NCBI GenBank assembly: GCA_028622995.1
Contig: JAJQJQ010000013.1
Coordinates: 3,658,001 to 3,722,000 of the forward strand
Length of the DNA stretch: 64,000 bases
Reading direction: 5' to 3'
DNA from: Panagrolaimus kolymaensis
Taxonomy: Eukaryota > Nematoda > Chromadorea > Rhabditida > Panagrolaimidae
Part shown: positions 1 through 12,800 of the stretch, in pieces
Layout: each line of letters starts with the position of its first letter
Position numbering within the stretch: the first letter of the stretch is position 1
The notes under the pieces: model-generated
Databases searched by the model: none
What the model was told of the DNA's origin: nothing
The model's input: the letters and a program-made list of their open reading frames with translations, nothing else
Program-made: the position numbers and the translations under genes

Positions 1-298
1 TTTCAGACCTCAGACTGAAATAAATGCATCTAAGTCATACTTGGACACATTCGTTTTTAACAAAAATCAAAAAAGGCACAAAAAATGACATAGAAACTTT
101 TGTTTTGTTTTTGTTTAGACGTACATATGATACTTTTTTAATTTAGTAAATATCCTAAAGATTTTTTTTTAATATTGGCAAAATGAAACAAAATAAAAAA
201 TGTTTTCACAAAATCTAAATTTTTTGCTTTTCTTTACTAATTTTATCAAAGCTTCATAAATTTATTATTGATCCTCCAAAGAAAAAATTGCTAATTTA
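1..298. other. AT-rich sequence left of the truncated gene, no gene seen
   Basis: This stretch is rich in A and T runs, has no open frame of note and no similarity to the satellite monomer. It may hold the upstream region of the gene at 299, but no core promoter element stands out against the AT background. It is one of the few parts of the window with unique-looking sequence, so it is useful for anchoring the array in a genome. Confidence 0.6.
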
Positions 299-805
299 AT
301 GATGGCAGCTTTCTCAACTCGCGTTATGTCAAATCAACCTCCTACTCCGAACTTTTTTATTTTTGAACAACCACTTCGCTGCCAAGAATTTTCATTATCA
401 AAAACCATTGTTCATTATTGTATCAAGAAAATTGTTAAACCTGAAGAATGTTACAAATTCTCTAAAACTTGTGCGTATTTTGCTTTGAAAGTTAAAAAAC
501 CTTTCATCGATGAAGCATGCAAAATTTGGAATGGATATGAAAAAAGTTTGACTTCCGTTGTGGATAAACATTTTACAAATATTACTGAATCACTTTATAT
601 TACTCGAAATCCATATTTCTCGAAAATCTTAGATATTTTTTGCTTTTATAGTTTTAAAAATTTAAATATTACTAATATTTTTTTATCTTGGAGTGAATTT
701 GATTTATTAGTTTCTAATCCAAAAACCAAAGAATTAAGTTTAACGAATTTGTTTATTCTTGAATCAAATCATTCTGTCGGGACTATGGTATCAAAATGTT
801 TTTAA
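299..805 (+). pseudogene. 3'-truncated gene fragment, possibly a nematode F-box-like family protein, cut by the satellite
   Basis: The open frame has 168 codons and opens with two adjacent ATG codons. I do not recognise a specific gene. Residues 38-61 (VHY..IKK....EEC.KF.KTC.YF) and residues about 117-153 (FKNLNITN....S..EFDLLVSNPKTKELSLTNLFI) have the short helical block followed by a leucine-rich-like strand pattern that I associate with large, lineage-specific F-box-like families of tylenchid nematodes; this is pattern memory, not a search. No signal peptide or membrane span is evident. Codons 164-168 and the TAA stop come from the first satellite monomer, so the natural C-terminus is missing. 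Two readings are possible: a pseudogene broken by satellite expansion, or a real exon whose remainder lies elsewhere. The sequence at the boundary (ATG followed by GTATCA) is a poor splice donor, which favours truncation. Confidence 0.45.
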
Positions 806-3800
806 ACTTTTCAGGATTCAGCATCCATTTCTTAACAAAATGGTTTGATTTTTTAAAGAACAAATCACCTTCTTCACACACGAAAATAGCTCAAATTAAA
901 ATTAAATAAAAGGTTTCGATTCGGCCATAAATTTAAGGTATCAAAATGTTTTTTAACTTTTATGGATTCAGCATCCATTTCTTAACAAAATGGTTTGATT
1001 TTTTAAAGAACAAATCACCTTCTTCACACACGAAAATAGCTCAAATTAAAATTAAATAAAAGGTTTCGATTCTGCCACAAATTAAGGTATCAAAATGTTT
1101 TTTAACTTTTCAGGATTCAGCATCCATTTCTTAACAAAATGGTTTGATTTTTATATTAACTAATAACCAACGCCAATCGCGAAAATATCTCAAATTAAAA
1201 TTAAATAAAAGGTTTCGATTCGGCCATAAATTTAAGGTATCAAAATGTTTTTAAACTTTTCAGGATTCAGCATCCATTTCTTAACAAAATGGTTTGATTT
1301 TTTAAAGAACAAATCACCTTCTTCACACACGAAAATAGCTCAAATTAAAATTAAATAAAGGGTTTCGATTCTGCCACAAATTAAGGTATCAAAATGTTTT
1401 TTAACTTTTCAGGATTCAGCATCCATTTCTTAACAAAATGGTTTGATTTTTATATTAACTAATAACCAACGCCAATCGCGAAAATATCTCAAATTAAAAT
1501 TAAATAAAAGGTTTCGATTCGGCCATAAATTTAAGGTATCAAAATGTTTTTAAACTTTTCAGGATTCAGCATCCATTTCTTAACAAAATGGTTTGATTTT
1601 TTAAAGAACAAATCACCTTCTTCACACACGAAAATAGCTCAAATTAAAATTAAATAAAGGGTTTCGATTCTGCCACAAATTAAGGTATCAAAATGTTTTT
1701 AAACTTTTCAGGATTCAGCATCCATTTCTTAACAAAATGGTTTGATTTTTTAAAGAACAAATCACCTTCTTCACACACGAAAATAGCTCAAATTAAAATT
1801 AAATAAAAGGTTTCGATTCTGCCACAAATTAAGGTATCAAAATGTTTTTTAACTTTTCAGGATTCAGCATCCATTTCTTAACAAAATGGTTTGATTTTTA
1901 TATTAACTAATAACCAACGCCAATCGCGAAAATATCTCAAATTAAAATTAAATAAAAGGTTTCGATTCGGCCATAAATTTAAGGTATCAAAATGTTTTTA
2001 AACTTTTCAGGATTCAGCATCCATTTCTTAACAAAATGGTTTGATTTTTTAAAGAACAAATCACCTTCTTCACACACGAAAATAGCTCAAATTAAAATTA
2101 AATAAAAGGTTTCGATTCTGCCACAAATTAAGGTATCAAAATGTTTTTAAACTTTTCAGGATTCAGCATCCATTTCTTAACAAAATGGTTTGATTTTTTA
2201 AAGAACAAATCACCTTCTTCACACACGAAATTAGCTCAAATTAAAATTAAATAAAAGGTTTCGATTCTGCCACAAATTAAGGTATCAAAATGTTTTTTAA
2301 CTTTTCAGGATTCAGCATCCATTTCTTAACAAAATGGTTTGATTTTTATATTAACTAATAACCAACGCCAATCGCGAAAATATCTCAAATTAAAATTAAA
2401 TAAAAGGTTTCGATTCGGCCATAAATTTAAAGTATCAAAATGTTTTTTAACTTTTATGGATTCAGCATCCATTTCTTAACAAAATGGTTTGATTTTTTAA
2501 AGAACAAATCACCTTCTTCACACACGAAAATAGCTCAAATTAAAATTAAATAAAAGGTTTCGATTCTGCCACAAATTAAGGTATCAAAATGTTTTTAAAC
2601 TTTTCAGGATTCAGCATCCATTTCTTAACAAAATGGTTTGATTTTTTAAAGAACAAATCACCTTCTTCACACACGAAAATAGCTCAAATTAAAATTAAAT
2701 AAAAGGTTTCGATTCTGCCACAAATTAAGGTATCAAAATGTTTTTAAACTTTTCAGGATTCAGCATCCATTTCTTAACAAAATGGTTTGATTTTTTAAAG
2801 AACAAATCACCTTCTTCACACACGAAAATAGCTCAAATTAAAATTAAATAAAAGGTTTCGATTCTGCCACAAATTAAGGTATCAAAATGTTTTTAAACTT
2901 TTCAGGATTCAGCATCCATTTCTTAACAAAATGGTTTGATTTTTTAAAGAACAAATCACCTTCTTCACACACGAAAATAGCTCAAATTAAAATTAAATAA
3001 AAGGTTTCGATTCTGCCACAAATTAAGGTATCAAAATGTTTTTAAACTTTTCAGGATTCAGCATCCATTTCTTAACAAAATGGTTTGATTTTTTAAAGAA
3101 CAAATCACCTTCTTCACACACGAAAATAGCTCAAATTAAAATTAAATAAAAGGTTTCGATTCTGCCACAAATTAAGGTATCAAAATGTTTTTTAACTTTT
3201 CAGGATTCAGCATCCATTTCTTAACAAAATGGTTTGATTTTTATATTAACTAATAACCAACGCCAATCGCGAAAATATCTCAAATTAAAATTAAATAAAA
3301 GGTTTCGATTCGGCCATAAATTTAAAGTATCAAAATGTTTTTTAACTTTTATGGATTCAGCATCCATTTCTTAACAAAATGGTTTGATTTTTTAAAGAAC
3401 AAATCACCTTCTTCACACACGAAAATAGCTCAAATTAAAATTAAATAAAAGGTTTCGATTCTGCCACAAATTAAGGTATCAAAATGTTTTTAAACTTTTC
3501 AGGATTCAGCATCCATTTCTTAACAAAATGGTTTGATTTTTTAAAGAACAAATCACCTTCTTCACACACGAAAATAGCTCAAATTAAAATTAAATAAAAG
3601 GTTTCGATTCTGCCACAAATTAAGGTATCAAAATGTTTTTAAACTTTTCAGGATTCAGCATCCATTTCTTAACAAAATGGTTTGATTTTTTAAAGAACAA
3701 ATCACCTTCTTCACACACGAAAATAGCTCAAATTAAAATTAAATAAAAGGTTTCGATTCTGCCACAAATTAAGGTATCAAAATGTTTTTAAACTTTTCAG

Positions 3801-6800
3801 GATTCAGCATCCATTTCTTAACAAAATGGTTTGATTTTTTAAAGAACAAATCACCTTCTTCACACACGAAAATAGCTCAAATTAAAATTAAATAAAAGGT
3901 TTCGATTCTGCCACAAATTAAGGTATCAAAATGTTTTTAAACTTTTCAGGATTCAGCATCCATTTCTTAACAAAATGGTTTGATTTTTATATTAACTAAT
4001 AACCAACGCCAATCGCGAAAATATCTCAAATTAAAATTAAATAAAAGGTTTCGATTCGGCCATAAATTTAAAGTATCAAAATGTTTTTTAACTTTTATGG
4101 ATTCAGCATCCATTTCTTAACAAAATGGTTTGATTTTTTAAAGAACAAATCACCTTCTTCACACACGAAAATAGCTCAAATTAAAATTAAATAAAAGGTT
4201 TCGATTCTGCCACAAATTAAGGTATCAAAATGTTTTTAAACTTTTCAGGATTCAGCATCCATTTCTTAACAAAATGGTTTGATTTTTTAAAGAACAAATC
4301 ACCTTCTTCACACACGAAAATAGCTCAAATTAAAATTAAATAAAAGGTTTCGATTCTGCCACAAATTAAGGTATCAAAATGTTTTTAAACTTTTCAGGAT
4401 TCAGCATCCATTTCTTAACAAAATGGTTTGATTTTTTAAAGAACAAATCACCTTCTTCACACACGAAAATAGCTCAAATTAAAATTAAATAAAAGGTTTC
4501 GATTCTGCCACAAATTAAGGTATCAAAATGTTTTTTAACTTTTCAGGATTCAGCATCCATTTCTTAACAAAATGGTTTGATTTTTATATTAACTAATAAC
4601 CAACGCCAATCGCGAAAATATCTCAAATTAAAATTAAATAAAAGGTTTCGATTCGGCCATAAATTTAAAGTATCAAAATGTTTTTTAACTTTTATGGATT
4701 CAGCATCCATTTCTTAACAAAATGGTTTGATTTTTTAAAGAACAAATCACCTTCTTCACACACGAAAATAGCTCAAATTAAAATTAAATAAAAGGTTTCG
4801 ATTCTGCCACAAATTAAGGTATCAAAATGTTTTTAAACTTTTCAGGATTCAGCATCCATTTCTTAACAAAATGGTTTGATTTTTTAAAGAACAAATCACC
4901 TTCTTCACACACGAAAATAGCTCAAATTAAAATTAAATAAAAGGTTTCGATTCTGCCACAAATTAAGGTATCAAAATGTTTTTAAACTTTTCAGGATTCA
5001 GCATCCATTTCTTAACAAAATGGTTTGATTTTTTAAAGAACAAATCACCTTCTTCACACACGAAAATAGCTCAAATTAAAATTAAATAAAAGGTTTCGAT
5101 TCTGCCACAAATTAAGGTATCAAAATGTTTTTAAACTTTTCAGGATTCAGCATCCATTTCTTAACAAAATGGTTTGATTTTTTAAAGAACAAATCACCTT
5201 CTTCACACACGAAAATAGCTCAAATTAAAATTAAATAAAAGGTTTCGATTCTGCCACAAATTAAGGTATCAAAATGTTTTTAAACTTTTCAGGATTCAGC
5301 ATCCATTTCTTAACAAAATGGTTTGATTTTTTAAAGAACAAATCACCTTCTTCACACACGAAAATAGCTCAAATTAAAATTAAATAAAAGGTTTCGATTC
5401 TGCCACAAATTAAGGTATCAAAATGTTTTTTAACTTTTCAGGATTCAGCATCCATTTCTTAACAAAATGGTTTGATTTTTATATTAACTAATAACCAACG
5501 CCAATCGCGAAAATATCTCAAATTAAAATTAAATAAAAGGTTTCGATTCGGCCATAAATTTAAAGTATCAAAATGTTTTTTAACTTTTATGGATTCAGCA
5601 TCCATTTCTTAACAAAATGGTTTGATTTTTTAAAGAACAAATCACCTTCTTCACACACGAAAATAGCTCAAATTAAAATTAAATAAAAGGTTTCGATTCT
5701 GCCACAAATTAAGGTATCAAAATGTTTTTAAACTTTTCAGGATTCAGCATCCATTTCTTAACAAAATGGTTTGATTTTTTAAAGAACAAATCACCTTCTT
5801 CACACACGAAAATAGCTCAAATTAAAATTAAATAAAAGGTTTCGATTCTGCCACAAATTAAGGTATCAAAATGTTTTTTAACTTTTCAGGATTCAGCATC
5901 CATTTCTTAACAAAATGGTTTGATTTTTATATTAACTAATAACCAACGCCAATCGCGAAAATATCTCAAATTAAAATTAAATAAAAGGTTTCGATTCGGC
6001 CATAAATTTAAAGTATCAAAATGTTTTTTAACTTTTATGGATTCAGCATCCATTTCTTAACAAAATGGTTTGATTTTTTAAAGAACAAATCACCTTCTTC
6101 ACACACGAAAATAGCTCAAATTAAAATTAAATAAAAGGTTTCGATTCTGCCACAAATTAAGGTATCAAAATGTTTTTAAACTTTTCAGGATTCAGCATCC
6201 ATTTCTTAACAAAATGGTTTGATTTTTTAAAGAACAAATCACCTTCTTCACACACGAAAATAGCTCAAATTAAAATTAAATAAAAGGTTTCGATTCTGCC
6301 ACAAATTAAGGTATCAAAATGTTTTTAAACTTTTCAGGATTCAGCATCCATTTCTTAACAAAATGGTTTGATTTTTTAAAGAACAAATCACCTTCTTCAC
6401 ACACGAAAATAGCTCAAATTAAAATTAAATAAAAGGTTTCGATTCTGCCACAAATTAAGGTATCAAAATGTTTTTTAACTTTTCAGGATTCAGCATCCAT
6501 TTCTTAACAAAATGGTTTGATTTTTTAAAGAACAAATCACCTTCTTCACACACGAAAATAGCTCAAATTAAAATTAAATAAAAGGTTTCGATTCTGCCAC
6601 AAATTAAGGTATCAAAATGTTTTTAAACTTTTCAGGATTCAGCATCCATTTCTTAACAAAATGGTTTGATTTTTTAAAGAACAAATCACCTTCTTCACAC
6701 ACGAAAATAGCTCAAATTAAAATTAAATAAAAGGTTTCGATTCTGCCACAAATTAAGGTATCAAAATGTTTTTTAACTTTTCAGGATTCAGCATCCATTT

Positions 6801-9800
6801 CTTAACAAAATGGTTTGATTTTTATATTAACTAATAACCAACGCCAATCGCGAAAATATCTCAAATTAAAATTAAATAAAAGGTTTCGATTCGGCCATAA
6901 ATTTAAAGTATCAAAATGTTTTTTAACTTTTATGGATTCAGCATCCATTTCTTAACAAAATGGTTTGATTTTTTAAAGAACAAATCACCTTCTTCACACA
7001 CGAAAATAGCTCAAATTAAAATTAAATAAAAGGTTTCGATTCTGCCACAAATTAAGGTATCAAAATGTTTTTAAACTTTTCAGGATTCAGCATCCATTTC
7101 TTAACAAAATGGTTTGATTTTTTAAAGAACAAATCACCTTCTTCACACACGAAAATAGCTCAAATTAAAATTAAATAAAAGGTTTCGATTCTGCCACAAA
7201 TTAAGGTATCAAAATGTTTTTTAACTTTTCAGGATTCAGCATCCATTTCTTAACAAAATGGTTTGATTTTTATATTAACTAATAACCAACGCCAATCGCG
7301 AAAATATCTCAAATTAAAATTAAATAAAAGGTTTCGATTCGGCCATAAATTTAAAGTATCAAAATGTTTTTTAACTTTTATGGATTCAGCATCCATTTCT
7401 TAACAAAATGGTTTGATTTTTTAAAGAACAAATCACCTTCTTCACACACGAAAATAGCTCAAATTAAAATTAAATAAAAGGTTTCGATTCTGCCACAAAT
7501 TAAGGTATCAAAATGTTTTTAAACTTTTCAGGATTCAGCATCCATTTCTTAACAAAATGGTTTGATTTTTTAAAGAACAAATCACCTTCTTCACACACGA
7601 AAATAGCTCAAATTAAAATTAAATAAAAGGTTTCGATTCTGCCACAAATTAAGGTATCAAAATGTTTTTAAACTTTTCAGGATTCAGCATCCATTTCTTA
7701 ACAAAATGGTTTGATTTTTTAAAGAACAAATCACCTTCTTCACACACGAAAATAGCTCAAATTAAAATTAAATAAAAGGTTTCGATTCTGCCACAAATTA
7801 AGGTATCAAAATGTTTTTTAACTTTTCAGGATTCAGCATCCATTTCTTAACAAAATGGTTTGATTTTTTAAAGAACAAATCACCTTCTTCACACACGAAA
7901 ATAGCTCAAATTAAAATTAAATAAAAGGTTTCGATTCTGCCACAAATTAAGGTATCAAAATGTTTTTTAACTTTTCAGGATTCAGCATCCATTTCTTAAC
8001 AAAATGGTTTGATTTTTATATTAACTAATAACCAACGCCAATCGCGAAAATATCTCAAATTAAAATTAAATAAAAGGTTTCGATTCGGCCATAAATTTAA
8101 AGTATCAAAATGTTTTTTAACTTTTATGGATTCAGCATCCATTTCTTAACAAAATGGTTTGATTTTTTAAAGAACAAATCACCTTCTTCACACACGAAAA
8201 TAGCTCAAATTAAAATTAAATAAAGGGTTTCGATTCTGCCACAAATTAAGGTATCAAAATGTTTTTTAACTTTTCAGGATTCAGCATCCATTTCTTAACA
8301 AAATGGTTTGATTTTTTAAAGAACAAATCACCTTCTTCACACACGAAAATAGCTCAAATTAAAATTAAATAAAGGGTTTCGATTCTGCCACAAATTAAGG
8401 TATCAAAATGTTTTTTAACTTTTCAGGATTCAGCATCCATTTCTTAACAAAATGGTTTGATTTTTTAAAGAACAAATCACCTTCTTCACACACGAAAATA
8501 GCTCAAATTAAAATTAAATAAAAGGTTTCGATTCTGCCACAAATTAAGGTATCAAAATGTTTTTAAACTTTTCAGGATTCAGCATCCATTTCTTAACAAA
8601 ATGGTTTGATTTTTTAAAGAACAAATCACCTTCTTCACACACGAAAATAGCTCAAATTAAAATTAAATAAAAGGTTTCGATTCTGCCACAAATTAAGGTA
8701 TCAAAATGTTTTTAAACTTTTCAGGATTCAGCATCCATTTCTTAACAAAATGGTTTGATTTTTTAAAGAACAAATCACCTTCTTCACACACGAAAATAGC
8801 TCAAATTAAAATTAAATAAAAGGTTTCGATTCTGCCACAAATTAAGGTATCAAAATGTTTTTAAACTTTTCAGGATTCAGCATCCATTTCTTAACAAAAT
8901 GGTTTGATTTTTTAAAGAACAAATCACCTTCTTCACACACGAAAATAGCTCAAATTAAAATTAAATAAAAGGTTTCGATTCTGCCACAAATTAAGGTATC
9001 AAAATGTTTTTAAACTTTTCAGGATTCAGCATCCATTTCTTAACAAAATGGTTTGATTTTTTAAAGAACAAATCACCTTCTTCACACACGAAAATAGCTC
9101 AAATTAAAATTAAATAAAAGGTTTCGATTCTGCCACAAATTAAGGTATCAAAATGTTTTTTAACTTTTCAGGATTCAGCATCCATTTCTTAACAAAATGG
9201 TTTGATTTTTATATTAACTAATAACCAACGCCAATCGCGAAAATATCTCAAATTAAAATTAAATAAAAGGTTTCGATTCGGCCATAAATTTAAAGTATCA
9301 AAATGTTTTTTAACTTTTATGGATTCAGCATCCATTTCTTAACAAAATGGTTTGATTTTTTAAAGAACAAATCACCTTCTTCACACACGAAAATAGCTCA
9401 AATTAAAATTAAATAAAAGGTTTCGATTCTGCCACAAATTAAGGTATCAAAATGTTTTTAAACTTTTCAGGATTCAGCATCCATTTCTTAACAAAATGGT
9501 TTGATTTTTTAAAGAACAAATCACCTTCTTCACACACGAAAATAGCTCAAATTAAAATTAAATAAAGGGTTTCGATTCTGCCACAAATTAAGGTATCAAA
9601 ATGTTTTTTAACTTTTCAGGATTCAGCATCCATTTCTTAACAAAATGGTTTGATTTTTTAAAGAACAAATCACCTTCTTCACACACGAAAATAGCTCAAA
9701 TTAAAATTAAATAAAGGGTTTCGATTCTGCCACAAATTAAGGTATCAAAATGTTTTTTAACTTTTCAGGATTCAGCATCCATTTCTTAACAAAATGGTTT

Positions 9801-12800
9801 GATTTTTTAAAGAACAAATCACCTTCTTCACACACGAAAATAGCTCAAATTAAAATTAAATAAAAGGTTTCGATTCTGCCACAAATTAAGGTATCAAAAT
9901 GTTTTTAAACTTTTCAGGATTCAGCATCCATTTCTTAACAAAATGGTTTGATTTTTTAAAGAACAAATCACCTTCTTCACACACGAAAATAGCTCAAATT
10001 AAAATTAAATAAAGGGTTTCGATTCTGCCACAAATTAAGGTATCAAAATGTTTTTTAACTTTTCAGGATTCAGCATCCATTTCTTAACAAAATGGTTTGA
10101 TTTTTTAAAGAACAAATCACCTTCTTCACACACGAAAATAGCTCAAATTAAAATTAAATAAAGGGTTTCGATTCTGCCACAAATTAAGGTATCAAAATGT
10201 TTTTTAACTTTTCAGGATTCAGCATCCATTTCTTAACAAAATGGTTTGATTTTTTAAAGAACAAATCACCTTCTTCACACACGAAAATAGCTCAAATTAA
10301 AATTAAATAAAGGGTTTCGATTCTGCCACAAATTAAGGTATCAAAATGTTTTTTAACTTTTCAGGATTCAGCATCCATTTCTTAACAAAATGGTTTGATT
10401 TTTTAAAGAAAAAATCACCTTCTTCACACACGAAAATAGCTCAAATTAAAATTAAATAAAGGGTTTCGATTCTGCCACAAATTAAGGTATCAAAATGTTT
10501 TTTAACTTTTCAGGATTCAGCATCCATTTCTTAACAAAATGGTTTGATTTTTTAAAGAACAAATCACCTTCTTCACACACGAAAATAGCTCAAATTAAAA
10601 TTAAATAAAAGGTTTCGATTCGGCCATAAATTTAAAGTATCAAAATGTTTTTTAACTTTTATGGATTCAGCATCCATTTCTTAACAAAATGGTTTGATTT
10701 TTTAAAGAACAAATCACCTTCTTCACACACGAAAATAGCTCAAATTAAAATTAAATAAAAGGTTTCGATTCTGCCACAAATTAAGGTATCAAAATGTTTT
10801 TTAACTTTTCAGGATTCAGCATCCATTTCTTAACAAAATGGTTTGATTTTTATATTAACTAATAACCAACGCCAATCGCGAAAATATCTCAAATTAAAAT
10901 TAAATAAAAGGTTTCGATTCGGCCATAAATTTAAAGTATCAAAATGTTTTTTAACTTTTATGGATTCAGCATCCATTTCTTAACAAAATGGTTTGATTTT
11001 TTAAAGAACAAATCACCTTCTTCACACACGAAAATAGCTCAAATTAAAATTAAATAAAAGGTTTCGATTCTGCCACAAATTAAGGTATCAAAATGTTTTT
11101 AAACTTTTCAGGATTCAGCATCCATTTCTTAACAAAATGGTTTGATTTTTTAAAGAACAAATCACCTTCTTCACACACGAAAATAGCTCAAATTAAAATT
11201 AAATAAAAGGTTTCGATTCTGCCACAAATTAAGGTATCAAAATGTTTTTAAACTTTTCAGGATTCAGCATCCATTTCTTAACAAAATGGTTTGATTTTTA
11301 TATTAACTAATAACCAACGCCAATCGCGAAAATATCTCAAATTAAAATTAAATAAAAGGTTTCGATTCGGCCATAAATTTAAAGTATCAAAATGTTTTTA
11401 AACTTTTCAGGATTCAGCATCCATTTCTTAACAAAATGGTTTGATTTTTTAAAGAACAAATCACCTTCTTCACACACGAAAATAGCTCAAATTAAAATTA
11501 AATAAAAGGTTTCGATTCTGCCACAAATTAAGGTATCAAAATGTTTTTAAACTTTTCAGGATTCAGCATCCATTTCTTAACAAAATGGTTTGATTTTTTA
11601 AAGAACAAATCACCTTCTTCACACACGAAAATAGCTCAAATTAAAATTAAATAAAAGGTTTCGATTCTGCCACAAATTAAGGTATCAAAATGTTTTTAAA
11701 CTTTTCAGGATTCAGCATCCATTTCTTAACAAAATGGTTTGATTTTTTAAAGAACAAATCACCTTCTTCACACACGAAAATAGCTCAAATTAAAATTAAA
11801 TAAAGGGTTTCGATTCTGCCACAAATTAAGGTATCAAAATGTTTTTTAACTTTTCAGGATTCAGCATCCATTTCTTAACAAAATGGTTTGATTTTTTAAA
11901 GAACAAATCACCTTCTTCACACACGAAAATAGCTCAAATTAAAATTAAATAAAAGGTTTCGATTCTGCCACAAATTAAGGTATCAAAATGTTTTTTAACT
12001 TTTCAGGATTCAGCATCCATTTCTTAACAAAATGGTTTGATTTTTTAAAGAACAAATCACCTTCTTCACACACGAAAATAGCTCAAATTAAAATTAAATA
12101 AAGGGTTTCGATTCTGCCACAAATTAAGGTATCAAAATGTTTTTTAACTTTTCAGGATTCAGCATCCATTTCTTAACAAAATGGTTTGATTTTTTAAAGA
12201 ACAAATCACCTTCTTCACACACGAAAATAGCTCAAATTAAAATTAAATAAAAGGTTTCGATTCTGCCACAAATTAAGGTATCAAAATGTTTTTTAACTTT
12301 TCAGGATTCAGCATCCATTTCTTAACAAAATGGTTTGATTTTTTAAAGAACAAATCACCTTCTTCACACACGAAAATAGCTCAAATTAAAATTAAATAAA
12401 AGGTTTCGATTCTGCCACAAATTAAGGTATCAAAATGTTTTTAAACTTTTCAGGATTCAGCATCCATTTCTTAACAAAATGGTTTGATTTTTTAAAGAAC
12501 AAATCACCTTCTTCACACACGAAAATAGCTCAAATTAAAATTAAATAAAAGGTTTCGATTCTGCCACAAATTAAGGTATCAAAATGTTTTTAAACTTTTC
12601 AGGATTCAGCATCCATTTCTTAACAAAATGGTTTGATTTTTTAAAGAACAAATCACCTTCTTCACACACGAAAATAGCTCAAATTAAAATTAAATAAAAG
12701 GTTTCGATTCTGCCACAAATTAAGGTATCAAAATGTTTTTAAACTTTTCAGGATTCAGCATCCATTTCTTAACAAAATGGTTTGATTTTTTAAAGAACAA

